A DNA stretch of 64,000 nucleotides from Bathynomus jamesi (Eukaryota; Arthropoda; Malacostraca; Isopoda; Cirolanidae): assembly GCA_023014485.1 (NCBI GenBank), contig JAJOZX010002571.1:379001-443000 (forward strand), given 5' to 3'. A model generated the notes under the pieces. The model worked only from the letters and a program-made list of their open reading frames with translations. It was not told where the DNA came from and did not search any database. Position numbers and translations under genes: made by a program. Within the stretch, counting starts at the first letter, position 1; every line of letters starts with the position of its first letter. Shown piece after piece: positions 41,118 to 54,198 of the stretch.

Positions 41118-41832
41118 CAGCAGTGTTGCCAGATGGAATTTTTAAAAATCTGATAAATCTGATTAAAAAATCTGTAGAAATCTGTAGATTTATAATATTT
41201 ATCTAAATAATAATTTTGACATATTTTTATTTAATTTACTGTCTTAAGGTATTATCAATGATAAAATCTTGTATAATATTTTCTTTATTTTTATAACTTA
41301 TATAAATATGGCACTTTAGCATAAAAAAAAGTAAAGTAAATGAAAGTAAACAAATTGAATTCCGTTACTTTGTGACAAAGGAAATACCTTTTGGTTATTG
41401 CTGTAATAACTATAAGAACACCGGAATACTTCTTTAATTCATACACATAAATGAAACCAAAAAAAATCCTTTTTAGATTTAAACAGATAAATATCATTTT
41501 TTCCAACAAAAACAAAAACATTCCATGCTACCATGACGTAGAGGGAATATCAACCAATCAGCGCCGATTAAATGATTTAATCGGCATGTATATCGTAGTC
41601 AGAAGCGAGTCGACTCGACTTCTGAAACTGAATACCGAGAACATTTGTGTCCTATTGATTGAGACTGTAGGCCTAATATTTCCTTGTTGTAAATTTTGGA
41701 AGTAAATAATAATGATTGCTTGCTGGATTAAAAATCTGTAGATTATGCATAAATTATTGAAAAAATCTGAAAATCTGAATTGCTTCATAAAATCTGTAGA
41801 TCTACAGATATATCTGTAGATCTGGCAACCCT
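41118..41832. mobile_element. hAT MITE with GTTGCCAGAT ends
   Basis: Starts CAGCAGTGTTGCCAGAT and ends ATCTGGCAACCCT, with 8-bp duplication gtttcagt at 41110-41117 and 41833-41840. Repeated aaatctgtagatt motifs lie near both ends. 715 bp, non-coding. Confidence 0.8.
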
Positions 41833-42790
41833 GTTTCAGTGTTTCATTAGCGGCCTCTGTGTAAAGTTGTGCTGTAGTGTAATGCTTTTATGTTTGCTTA
41901 CTTAATAACCTTAATTAATTTTTATCCCTGCATCCTTTTTTTTTCTTTTGCAGCTAGGTTAAACTTTTTCGTTTGAAGGATAAGGAAAGTTATTAATTGT
42001 ATCGTACGTAAGGTCGTAGGCCTAGTTTGACAACACAAAATGCCTAAAACTAAAAGGAAGTGTACATTTAATGCACATCTGCAGTCTAAATATCCATTTA
42101 TTACAAAAACAACAACAGAAAGTGATGTACGGTGTGAGAAATGTGGAAGTGACTTCAGCATTGGACATGATGAGATTAATGATATTACTAAGCATCTTGG
42201 CTCAAAAAGACACAAATCGGTTGATATCGGTGCTTCACCTAGTAAGATAGTGAGTGATTATTTTAAAAGTGTGACGCCTAGTAATAAGGATTTAGAAGCA
42301 GTGGTGTAGTGCTGTGGGAACGCGTGGGAACGGCGTTCCCTTACTTTTTTTGGTAGACGGAACGGCGTTCCCTCACTATTTCAAATAAATCCGAACATAC
42401 AAATCTCTAACGTCATGAAATTTTAATTTCCACCCCTAGAAGAAATATGAGAAAGAATCATTAACTGTTTCATTTCTTTTAGCTTCGACTGAGGCAATGC
42501 TAGCCTATAAAGATCTGATGAAACAGTCACCACGGAGTACCAGTTGTTAACTTTTTTTTAGTTAATCATTCCAGTTGTTAGCTATTTTTATTGATCGTAC
42601 TGGATGTCGTATATCTAATGACACTGGAAATACTGCATCTTCAACCTTGGAATATATCCTAATAGCCAGTGCATATGACCTCAAAATATCCCTGAAATTG
42701 GTCAGATTTCAAAAGATTTCCCGGGGGGCTTACAGTGCCCCCGGACCCCCAGCTGTATAGGCTCGCCGCGCTCGCCATTGTCCCCCCCGC

Positions 42791-44141
42791 CAGTGGCGGT
42801 TCCTCATATGGGCAATATGGGCAGCCGCACAGGGCGGCATTTGTGGAGGGGCGGCATGAGCGCCTGCAAAAAAAATAAAAATAAAAATAAGAATAAATAA
42901 ATAAAGAAATAAATAAAAATAAAAAATAAAATAAAATAAATAATAAAAGATCACTAAATATATTTTTATTAATAAAAAACCATCTATTGCATTTTCCATA
43001 AACCTTCCCATAAAAGACCTAAACAATGCAAAATGCTTCCAGATTAATATTATTGGGAATAAAGGCCCATACTTTAACATATGTAATGTTATTTTTCTGG
43101 GTTTGGTTAAATAGTGAAATGTATATTATGAAGCATCTGATGAGCCCTTGATTGATGCTTTGAAGAAGCTGGAGGTGACATTTTTCAATGCAGTGGTTGA
43201 TGCTGCAACATCAGCCATTCAGGAAAGATTTTCCACGTTGGAAATTGTGGGAGAGAAGTTTGGAGTGCTGACACATTTCCAAAATCTCACATTTGAGGAG
43301 CTGACAGAACAATGTGTGAACTTAGTACTACACTACACTTTAAGGGACAATCTGACTTGGATGGCAGAGAGCTTGCACAGGAGCTGAAGAACTTGCCTGA
43401 CTTGCCATCAAAGACCATATCCTTGCTTGAACTGCTGACATTTATCCATGAAAGGGAGCTCTCTGAAATATATCCAAATTTGTGGACTGCTCTCAGAATT
43501 GGTCTTACTCTTCCAGTCACTGTTGCTGAAGCAGAGAGGAGCTTTTCAAAGCTGAAGCTCATCAAATCCTACCTGAGGTCAACTATGTCACAGGAACGCC
43601 TTACCGGTCTGGCCATCATCAGTATAAATCATACAATTGCTGAGCAGATTTCATATGATGATTTAATTCGTGACTTTGCATCAAGGAAGGTAAGAAGAGT
43701 CAGGCTTTAGATGGCAGTTGTGCTGTGGTGCAATTTATTTTGTTTCTTGTTCAAAGTGTAGCATAATAATTACCCTCTCTTAAGTGTCTTATTCTATTTA
43801 TGTGATAGAGCATTTGTACAATTTAGAAATTTGATTCTCTAGTTTATTTATGGCAGTTGTGCAATTTAATTTGTATTTTTCCTGTTCATAGTATCATAAT
43901 TACATTCTCTTAAGTGAGTTATTCTATTTACGTGATGAAGGATTTGTAAAATTCAGAAATTTGAGTCTTTGTTTTGGTTCTGAAGTTCCAACAATTAGTC
44001 CAATAAAAAGTTATTTTGTGAAAGAGTTATGTCTGTCCTTTATTTTGGGGGGATTCGAATGTGTGTGTGTTGGCGAACAGGGGGGGGGGGCGCTGAAGGT
44101 GAGGTTCGCCCAGGGCGTCATGTAAGCTAGGACCGCCACTG
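42791..44141. mobile_element. hAT element with CAGTGGCGGTTCC end, nested third-level
   Basis: Left end CAGTGGCGGTTCC, right end GGACCGCCACTG (one indel), perfect 8-bp duplication ccccccgc at 42783-42790 and 44142-44149. 1351 bp with the C-terminal part of a transposase (43148-43710). Confidence 0.9.
43148..43710 (+). pseudogene. hAT transposase C-terminal fragment (ZMYM1-like dimerisation domain)
   Basis: Two overlapping frames: MIDALKKLEVTFFNAVVDAA to QNLTFEELTEQCVNLVLHYT, then from 43320 a SDLDGRELAQELKNLPDLP block and ALRIGLTLPVTVAEAERSFS, ending LKLIKSYLRSTMSQERLTGL. The second block is the hAT dimerisation domain seen in the transposon-derived ZMYM1-like proteins. N-terminal zinc finger and catalytic parts are missing, and one frameshift near 43350 is present. 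Not a host gene: it sits between 8-bp duplicated hAT ends. Confidence 0.85.
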
Positions 44142-45829
44142 CCCCCCGCATCTGAGTAACTTTCAAAATGCGTTCCCCCACTTCTTTATTTAGCACTACA
44201 CCACTGTTTAGAAGTAGCTGCTGCTGAGGGTTTGTGGGCTTACCATACAGTCAGGGAAAATCATCAAAGCTTCAGATCTACTGACTATGCAACAAAAATT
44301 TTGAAAACATGCTTTAAACCAAAATTTTCATGTGCCAGAACAAAGTGCGAAGCGATTGTTTCAAATGTATTTGCACCATATGCTGAAACAGAATTAAAAA
44401 ACAATTAAAGGATGCTCATTGCATAACATTGCTAACTGATGCAAGCAACCATGGAAACATCAAGCTGTTTCCTGTTTTAATTCGCTTCTTTCAGCCATAT
44501 GAAGGTGCTCAAGTGAAGCTTATTGACTTTAAATCTCAGCCTGGAGAAACCTCAGATATTGTGGTGAAATATTTAACTGATATTATTGAAGAGCATGACC
44601 TGGGCAGAAAATTAGTTGTGGTGATAACACTAACTGTAATTTTGGTGGTGCTGCAAGAAAAGGAGTGAATAACATTTTCAGGAAGCTAAATGACTACATT
44701 GGTAGAGAACTAATTGGGATTAGTTGTTTTGCACATATTGTACATAATGCTGTTCAGTCTGCCAGTGACTGTCTGCCAATTGATGTGGAAACAGTGGTTG
44801 TAAAAATATATTCATATTTCTACATCTATACTGTTTGAGTAGAAGAGCTGAAAGAGTTTTGTGATTTTGTGGACATTGAATATAAACAGTTACTGGGATA
44901 TAGTAAAACAAGGTGGTTGGCATTAATGCCTGCAGTTGAAAGAATACTCAAGTTGTTTCCTGGTCTAAGATCATACTTTCTGGGCCAAAGCAAGTGTCCA
45001 GTGATACTGAAAAACTTTTTTGAAAACCCACAGAGATCTGGCTCAACTTTGTGCACTGTCAAGTAGCCACCTTTCACCAAGTGGTTTTAAAGATTGAGGG
45101 TGAACATATATCAGTTGTGGAAGTGATGAGTGCAATTTCTGAGCTGAAGGATAATTTGCAATCAAAGAAAGATAATGTGTTTGTGCCATTCTCAGTCAGG
45201 AGTCTTGTAAACAAACTTGAACAAGATGGGTTGATTGATTCTAATGATTCCTTATATGTAAAGAAAATATTAGTTGAGTTTTATGACACATGTGTTAAGT
45301 ACTTGGATCAGTGGTCAGGTCACTTGCCAAACGTTGAGTGTATGCAGTGGGCTGTATTAAAACAAGTTCCAAAAGTGGTCGGTTGTTGAGAAAACAGTGG
45401 ATTTTGCTACTGAAAAACAACTATTTTACCCCAATTTGACACTGAATTATTTGATGAGTTCACGTGTTTTGCAAAGTACATTAGTGATGAGAAAGAGCAG
45501 AGTGGAATGCATCTAAATTATCAACAGACCAGCGTTGGGTAGAAGTATTCACTCATTTCAAGGCCAGAGATGTCAATCATCAACGAATGTCAGCATTAGT
45601 CCAGTTCATACTTTGTCTTCCAGGAACTAATGCTTCGATTGAAAGTGCTTTCTCTCACATGAATAAGACATGGACATCTGAGAAAGCACAACTGAAAGTC
45701 TCAACACTAAAAGCTTTACTTTTAACTAAAAGAAACTTCAATCAAACCTGTATAGAGTTCAACACTATATTGAAATCAACTCCGGAGTTACTTCAGAAGA
45801 TTTCATCTACTGAAAAGTATGGGAATTGA

Positions 45830-45955
45830 AAAGCAAGTACGATAATATTGTGTATTGGTATGTCATAAATATAAGCCATTCTCAGTTGAGTTAATTTTTT
45901 TCATAATTATATACTCAAGAGAAAAATACAAGCAGTGAAGTAATAATTATGTTCC

Positions 45956-45990
<35 letters not shown>

Positions 45991-46485
45991 ATATGATACA
46001 CACAGACAGTGCATGGAACAAGGAACTCTTCTGGGATAATTAAATCCACTATAGTCCGAATAAGTAATGGTAAATGACAAATACCATAGTTTTTCTCTTT
46101 CATGATGCTAGCCCGACGTGGGCAACGGGTCACTCGCAAAGAGGTCCCATAAATATAGCTTCCCTCACCAGCTATCTGCAAAGCAGACAGAATCCAGCTT
46201 TGGGACATGGATCTAGGGTTTAAAGCACCTAGCCCTGCTACATTTAGAACCTCAATATAAGCAAAAGACTCGCTGCCTTCACGTCAGATTGAATGCATCA
46301 AAAAAAAACTCAGGGGACCATTCTGAGTTCATTCCCATATATATATATATATATATATATATGATGAATAAAACCACGAAGGGAAAAGAAACACAAAGTG
46401 GTGCTCAAGCTCTTTCGTCTAAAGACATCCTCAGGAACACTGGAGTGAAAGGAGAGTTCAAGACAATATATAGATTACAAAAATA

Positions 46486-46486
<1 letters not shown>
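45830..46486. other. Unassigned sequence with TA runs and a Penelope-like end string
   Basis: TA runs at 45957-45992 and 46338-46361. 46375-46437 (ccacgaagggaaaagaaac, tctttcgtctaaagacatcc) resembles one arm of the fold-back at 35101-35285 and strings I associate with Penelope-like element ends. The minus-strand frame 45915-46208 is not recognised. Confidence 0.35.

Positions 46487-46564
<78 letters not shown>
46487..46564. repeat. (AT)n microsatellite
   Basis: Uninterrupted AT run inside the Penelope-like 3' repeats. Confidence 0.95.
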
Positions 46565-46567
<3 letters not shown>

Positions 46568-47183
46568 TATAGAAATAAAAATTGTGTGGAGGAGCAAACA
46601 CATTTGTATGGAAAACTGACAATTTTAGCACTTTGCCCAAAATTCAACATAAATTCAAATGGTTTGTTTCCAGCCAATTTTTTATAGTTATTGTCTGAAT
46701 GGTAAACAGGTCACAAAAGAATAAAGAAATAAAAATAAATATAAATTGGAGAAAATTACAAAATAATGCCTTAGTGATATATACGTCACAACCGAAATAA
46801 CAAAGAAATAAACCAACAGATAAAAAAGCAAAAATTGTAAGTGAAATCTACAAATTCAAGCTCAAAAGGAACGTTTACAATCAATTTAATAGATGATGCC
46901 AAAATGATATATATATATGTCACAAAGAAATAAAATAAAGAAATAAACCAAAAAATAAATTGAAAAATAAATTGTAAGAGAGGCACACAAATTTATAAGG
47001 GAAAAAAATTACCAAAGGTTTTTTAGTTATTGTCTGAATCATACATAGGTCACAAACGAATAAAAAAGTACAAATAAATATAAATTGGAAAACAAAATGA
47101 TGCCTAGATCATATATAAAGAACTATAAAAATATATACGACACAGATAAGATATATATACAAAATATAAACGCAATATGTAAG

Positions 47184-49482
<2,299 letters not shown>

Positions 49483-49526
<44 letters not shown>
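49483..49526. repeat. (TA)n microsatellite
   Basis: TA run after the hAT remnant. A second run at 49720-49781 lies within the Penelope-like tail. Confidence 0.95.
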
Positions 49527-49529
<3 letters not shown>

Positions 49530-49715
49530 GAAAATTTACCAAAGGTTTTTATAGTTATTGTCTGAAAGATACGTAGGTAACAAAAGAATAAAGAAATAAA
49601 AATAAATATAAATTGGAAAAATTACAAATAATGCCTCAATGATATATAAAGACAAAAAAAAAAAAAGAAATACAGGCAACTACATATGTACACATATACA
49701 CCCGCATAACTATAA

Positions 49716-49784
<69 letters not shown>

Positions 49785-49891
49785 GTACATACACATACAT
49801 AAGAAATATGCATACAACAATAAATTGAAAAATAAAATTGTAAGAGAAACATACAAATTTATAAGGAAAAAAGAGACAAAAAAACAAATTT

Positions 49892-51240
49892 TTACCAAAG
49901 GTTTGGCAACCTGCCCTTTTCGTTTAAATCCATTTTGAAGGAATTCAGAGCAATGGGATCGAGTTGAAACAGACCTTTACTCATGTTAAAGTTATTTGTA
50001 AGTTGAATTATAGCAGACTCAAGAATATTTCTATTAACAGTGTTGCTAGAGTGGAACAAAACTGAAACATTATTCCAATCAGTACAATGGGATAACTCTG
50101 ACAAATGGACAAAAAGGGCACTGGACAACTGTCTCATTCTAACGGAATATTGATGCTGTTTTACACGCATTTGCAAATCCTTTCCCGTCTGACCTATGTA
50201 AAAGGAATCACATTGCTTACACCCAATTTTATAGATAATGCCTAAATTATTGGTAGGGCTATTTTTTACTATGATGTTTTTCACAATATTGTTATATGAA
50301 AAAACTACACTGATATCCAAAAGTTTAAGTACATTAGCAATGCCTAAGAAGCCTGGGAAAAATGGAAGTACTAAAATATTCTTTGACAAGGTGTGAGTGT
50401 TATTATTCACACGATAGAAGGTTCGTTTAGCCTTTTTAAGACAAGATTCCATGAACGCAGATGGGTAACACAGCTCACTTCCAATACTGTTGATTAGGGC
50501 GGCTCGTTTTTACACTTTTTTCGATATTTGATTGGGGGTAGTGCGGAAAAGTTGCGATTTGGAGAGAAAATAAAGTGTGTAAAATTTTTTTGATCTACGT
50601 CAATACCTTCCGGTGGCGGCGAGTCCTTAAAAATCGAAAAATAGGCCTAAAAACACATAAAAATTTTATATAATTTTATATAATTTTTATATAATGTTCA
50701 TTGTTCAATGACTGCTATTAATTTATTCAAGCCTATAATAGTGTTCTCAGGGTTGTTTGCACAGAAATATACCGGAATTAACATTTGTATAACATCTTGT
50801 TAAAACTTGCTTTAAATCAATATTTTGGATATTTTAACGGCTAAGACGCCACCGGAAGTTATTAACAGATTGTGCTGAAATTTTTATTGTTTATTTTGTA
50901 AGTCTTTAAAACCATTTTCCAATCTACCCCGTTAGGCCTATTTTTCGATTTTTAAGGACTCGCCACCACCGGAAGGTATTGACGTAGATCAAAAAAATTT
51001 TACACACTTTATTTTCTCTCCAAATCGCAACTTTTCCGCACTACCCCCAATCAAATATCGAAAAAAGTGTAAAAACGAGCCGCCCTACTGTTGATATTTT
51101 CCAATTCGGCATCGATGTGTTCCGGACTGGCAATCCTAAGAGCGCGGAGAAACATTGAGGAAAATATGGCCTTCTTAATAGGGGTGTCATGTCCAGAATA
51201 AAAGTGTACGTAGGACAAATTTCACTTTCGTGAAATAATT
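49892..51240 (-). pseudogene. Penelope-like element, C-terminal reverse transcriptase and GIY-YIG endonuclease
   Basis: From high to low coordinate: a YVHFYSGHDTPIKKA and FLRALRIASPEHIDAEL region (51210-51095), then after the MITE the FMESCLKKAKRTFYR block. The GIY-YIG endonuclease follows: LGIIYKIGCKQCDSFYIGQT, then R..H in LQMRVKQHQ (50195-50150). The C terminus LNEKGRLPNLW is at 49892. The GIY-YIG domain downstream of the RT is the mark of Penelope-like elements. The RT core and N terminus are missing on this strand; at about 51240 it meets a plus-strand copy. Confidence 0.85.
50495..51087. mobile_element. MITE with TAGGGCGGCTCG ends and ~150-bp arms
   Basis: 593 bp with long inverted arms beginning TAGGGCGGCTCGTTTTTACA and matching the right end over about 150 bp. 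Perfect 8-bp duplication ctgttgat at 50487-50494 and 51088-51095. Interrupts the Penelope-like gene. Its first eight bases match the end pattern (TAGGGYGG) of the elements at 25384 and 30107. Confidence 0.92.
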
Positions 51241-51299
51241 TTCTTATAATGAACACCATGTGTTCCTTCGCCTTGCTGTTCCCTCTGTCTCCGTTTGTG

Positions 51300-52060
51300 T
51301 CTGTGTTTTCTTCTACATTAATGAAAGGGCATGCAATTCGTATCCGATGAAAGTTTCTTACTAATTGTCTAGAGGAGCAGGTCCTTCCCAAGTCCCTTCT
51401 TCCGATTCGCCTCAGACAAATGGACGACCATCTGTTCAACAACTTTAGCAGAGTAATTTTAAAGAAACATATTGAAGTCACCAGACAAAATGAGTGGTCC
51501 ACCTTCAAAAATTTAGGCATTGCCAAACGTAATGTTTTGACTGTTATTCCCCAACCGTGGATCCAACCTTTGTTTGATGAAATTTACAACGAGTTGTGTC
51601 GGAGAACTTCTTCACTTCGTAACATTTTGGATCGCAAAATTAAAAGTCTCATTCGAAATAGTCAGTGGAGTAAAAAAGCAAGCTCAAAATGTGTTGTGAA
51701 CCTTTCTTCGAAAAACATTAGTGACGATGCAAAAAGTGCCCTTGGATTTGGTATGTCCTTTTTTATTGTTAAAAAACCTACTGCTTTACAAATTTGTCAT
51801 AGTCTTGCTTGTTTTGAAAAACAGTATAACCTTCCTCAGTCTTTGGTTAACATAGTTAAAGGCCTTGTCTATGGTGCTGCGAATTTTACTTACGAAGATA
51901 ACTTTCCTAAACGTTTCCGCAATAGCCTTTCACAATTACAAAAAGATAAGTGAGCTCCATATTACTAAAGCAGACAAGGCTAACACCTTAGTCATTATGG
52001 ACAAAGTGGACTCCATTGGAAAGATGAATGTTAGAAAATCTAGAAGAGGAAGAACCATTG
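51300..52060 (+). pseudogene. Penelope-like element, N-terminal region (opposite strand copy)
   Basis: Plus-strand frame from about 51420: NFSRVILKKHIEVTRQNEWS, AKRNVLTVIPQPW, CVVNLSSKNISDDAKSALGF (the VNLS..L...E..LSFG-type block before the RT), then after a frameshift at 51950 SELHITKADKANTLVIMDK, the RT entry motif of Penelope-like elements. The frame ends soon after. Together with the minus-strand piece at 49892-51240 it forms a head-to-head pair of partial copies. Confidence 0.75.
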
Positions 52061-52410
52061 TTGTCCCAAGGCGATATGATGACTAAGCTGATTGATGCAG
52101 CATTGCTTGTATATATTAAGTTAAGGTGTATATATATCCATCTCATAATTGTAAGGTTAGTGAAAAATTCACTTAATTTAGAACTAGCATTTTTGGGCCC
52201 TTGTGGCATCATTGTTTGGGCACTCTGGTGGTGGCATTTTGGGGCGCTGCGCGTCCTTTCTACTCGTTTGTGGAATGCCGTACTTACAGGGTGTGGTCTT
52301 ATAGAGAGCTCTCTCGCAATTCAGTTTGGTTGTTTAGATACAAGATTGTTGCATCGTGCAATAGTGCAGGTTGTGTTGTTGTTGCAAGGTTGAGAAAGAA
52401 GACCATAAAT
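52061..52410. other. Unassigned stretch left of the LTR array
   Basis: Between the Penelope-like remnant and the LTR array. No gene or terminal repeat recognised. Ends with the agtg target site copy (52411-52414). Confidence 0.4.
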
Positions 52411-52414
52411 AGTG

Positions 52415-52827
52415 TGTAGCTGGTTCCTTCTTGGTGCTACTTGTAGTTGCCGGGAAGAATGAAGGATACGAGAGGCAAGCTATCGCTTTGTTGGGTATCT
52501 CTTTTAGGGGCCTCTCGTGTCCTCTTCTCTCCCTGTCGTTTGGGGGGTTGGCGTCTTGAAGGAAAAGCCGGTCGTTTTCAGAGTTTATTGAGTTCTTGGT
52601 TGGCTGAGGTTATTCTACAAAAGATTTTGTTATTTTATATACAGCTGAATTAATTAAATATATATATATATATAAATTTATGTACAATACTTATTTATAA
52701 AGATTATATGTGATTCTTAAAATTACACAATGATAAAATATATACAATTTGGTACGCGCAAAATTGGTTTGTCGGTAACTAATATAAAAATAATATAAAT
52801 GCGGAAAATTAACTGCGCGGCCCCACA
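52415..52827 (-). repeat. LTR 1 of the tandem array
   Basis: 413 bp; 3'-most LTR in element sense is this one. Outer flank agtg. Nearly identical to the other three by eye. Confidence 0.9.
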
Positions 52828-53100
52828 CTACTGCCCACCCCGAGAAGCGGAGCACGTATATCAAAAGTAGAAATATTCGGGTCTTGATTTGAATCGGATC
52901 CTTCGTCCAGCTCGCGTTGATCCTCGGTCGGCCTCGTTTCCGGTTGTTGCGTTGTCCTGCGCGCCCGTCCTGAAGTCTGTATTTGCTACCTCCGAGGTGC
53001 GTCCTCCATCGTCCTTTTTCCTTGCGTGCTTTTTCTCCGATCCGATGTCGTCCGATTGTGCGCCCGGTACCTGTGTGGGACCTGAAACTATATAAGCCGG
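52828..53100 (-). pseudogene. Pol C-terminal remnant of the Gypsy derivative (unit 1)
   Basis: In minus sense the frame runs from the minisatellite (NFKPAYIVSG) through SDDIGSEKKHARKKDDGG to STRAGRRIRFKSRPEYFYF and a stop. TRAGRRIRF is the type of ending seen at the C terminus of many Gypsy pol proteins. A polypurine-like run and LTR follow. Equivalent copies lie at about 54199-54470 and 55599-55870. Confidence 0.65.
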
Positions 53101-53535
53101 TTTAAAGTTTGGTTTGGTTGATTGAAGCGGCTTAAAGTTTGGTTTGGTTGATTGAAGCGGCTTAAAGTTTGGTTTGGTTGATTGAAGCGGCTTAAAGTTT
53201 GGTTTGGTTGATTGAAGCGGTTTAAAGTTTGGTTTGGTTGATTGAAGCGGCTTAAAGTTTGGTTTGGTTGATTGAAGCGGCTTAAAGTTTGGTTTGGTTG
53301 ATTGAAGCGGCTTAAAGTTTGGTTTGGTTGATTGAAGCGGCTTAAAGTTTGGTTTGGTTGATTGAAGAGGCTTAAAGTTTGGTTTGGTTGATTGAAGCGG
53401 CTTAAAGTTTGGTTTGGTTGATTGAAGCGGCTTAAAGTTTGGTTTGGTTGATTGAAGCGGCTTAAAGTTTGGTTTGGTTGATTGAAGCGGCTTAAAGTTT
53501 GGTTTGGTTGATTGAAGCGGCTTAAAGTTTGGTTT
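53101..53535 (-). repeat. 30-bp minisatellite, unit 1 (14.5 copies)
   Basis: Unit cttaaagtttggtttggttg plus attgaagcgg, repeated head to tail with almost no change. In minus sense it reads as the decapeptide NFKPLQSTKP in the same frame as the pol tail. Confidence 0.97.
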
Positions 53536-53787
53536 CTTCGGATGTTATTCTGGAAATGTCGAATTGTGCCTCCATGATGGAGAACCCAGAGAACGTGGGT
53601 GGCTTGATGGTGACATGGTGCACTCCTGATTCCATCTTGCGGGAATGTAATTCGGGTCTGCTGCTGCTTCGGTTCCGACCGGCTACTACGGGTGGGCGGC
53701 GAAGAGGCGTGGCTTCGGTTTGTTCTGCCCGGCGACTGAAGGATGCTGCTTCCGCTGGCTGCTTCGGGTCACTCCGGGGTCACCAAT
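53536..53787 (-). pseudogene. Gag N-terminal remnant of the Gypsy derivative (unit 1)
   Basis: In minus sense after the primer-binding site: MATEATPLRRPPVVAGRNRS, MESGVHHVTIKPPTFSGFSS, MEAQFDISRITSEETKL, then a stop exactly where the minisatellite starts. The EAQF..ITSEETK pattern is that of Gypsy gag starts. The best-read copy is at 56232-56435; others are at 54936-55187 and 56606-56857. The rest of gag is missing. Confidence 0.65.
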
Positions 53788-54198
53788 TGTAGCTGGTTCC
53801 TTCTTGGTGCTACTTGTAGTTGCCGGGAAGAATGAAGGATACGAGAGGCAAGCTATCGCTTTGTTGGGTATCTCTTTTAGGGGCCTCTCGTGTCCTCTTC
53901 TCTCCCTGTCGTTTGGGGGGTTGGCGTCTTGAAGGAAAAGCCGGTCGTTTTCAGAGTTTATTGAGTTCTTGGTTGGCTGAGGTTATTTTACAGAAGATTT
54001 TGTTATTTTACATACAGCTGAATTAATTAAATATATATATATATAAATTTATGTACAATACTTATTTATAAAGATTATATGTGATTCTTAAAATTACACA
54101 ATGATAAAATATATACAATTTGGTACGTGCAAAATTGGTTTGTCGGTAACTAATATAAAAATAATATAAATGCGGAAAATTAACTGCGCGGCCCCACA
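53788..54198 (-). repeat. LTR 2 of the tandem array
   Basis: 411 bp, TGTAGCTGGTTCC to GGCCCCACA in plus sense. It has array sequence, not host DNA, on both sides. Confidence 0.9.

Larger units (their letters stand above)
42299..44206. mobile_element. hAT element with CAGTGGTGTAGTGC ends, nested in a hAT gene
   Basis: Ends CAGTGGTGTAGTGC and GCACTACACCACTG with a perfect 8-bp duplication tttagaag at 42291-42298 and 44207-44214. A GGAACG/CGTTCC inverted motif sits near the left end. Non-coding apart from its own nested insert. Confidence 0.9.
42040..45829 (+). pseudogene. hAT transposase (BED-like N terminus to dimerisation tail), interrupted
   Basis: N-terminal piece 42040-42309 starts MPKTKRKCTFNAHLQSKYPF and has a zinc-finger pattern CEKCGSDF..H..KHLGSKRH. 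The gene resumes at 44215 after a 1.9-kb insertion (42299-44206): SDYATKILKTCF, LLTDASNHGNIKLFPVLIRFF (first Asp region), GISCFAHIVHNAVQSA (CxxH region, 44715-44760), GYSKTRWLALMPAVERI and, near 45600, a FILCLPGTNASIESAFSHMN dimerisation-type tail. Many frameshifts and stops. It binds subterminal repeats and moves hAT elements in the family. The layout matches multicopy arthropod hAT proteins. Confidence 0.75.
40848..45890 (+). mobile_element. hAT transposon with TAAGGTGACCAGAG end, containing three further hATs
   Basis: Left end AAGGTGACCAGAGTCCCG near 40847, with tgtccc repeats in the first 150 bp. A transposase split over 42040-42309 and 44215-45829 follows. The right end was not found after 45829 and may be lost, so the end is approximate. 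It contains a MITE (41118-41832) and, inside the gene, a hAT (42299-44206) that contains another (42791-44141). Confidence 0.7.

Noticed and set aside
43148..43710. Host ZMYM1-like gene
   Set aside because: The fragment lies between hAT termini with an 8-bp duplication and lacks the N-terminal domains.
46405..46677. Open frames rich in Tyr-Ile repeats (also near 15242, 48050, 49354 and 49622)
   Set aside because: They are translations of TA microsatellites and show no other coding signal.
51041..51526. Minus-strand 161-codon frame at the Penelope-like junction
   Set aside because: It crosses the MITE end and runs antisense to the N-terminal copy; no consistent family match.
53101..53535. 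CRISPR-like regular array
   Set aside because: The 30-bp units abut with no spacers, it lies inside an LTR element, and the genome is eukaryotic, so it is a minisatellite.
53529..53792. Plus-strand frames repeated in the LTR array (also 52447, 52889, 54929 and 56599)
   Set aside because: They are antisense to the gag and pol remnants and LTRs of the derivative; repetition comes from the array.
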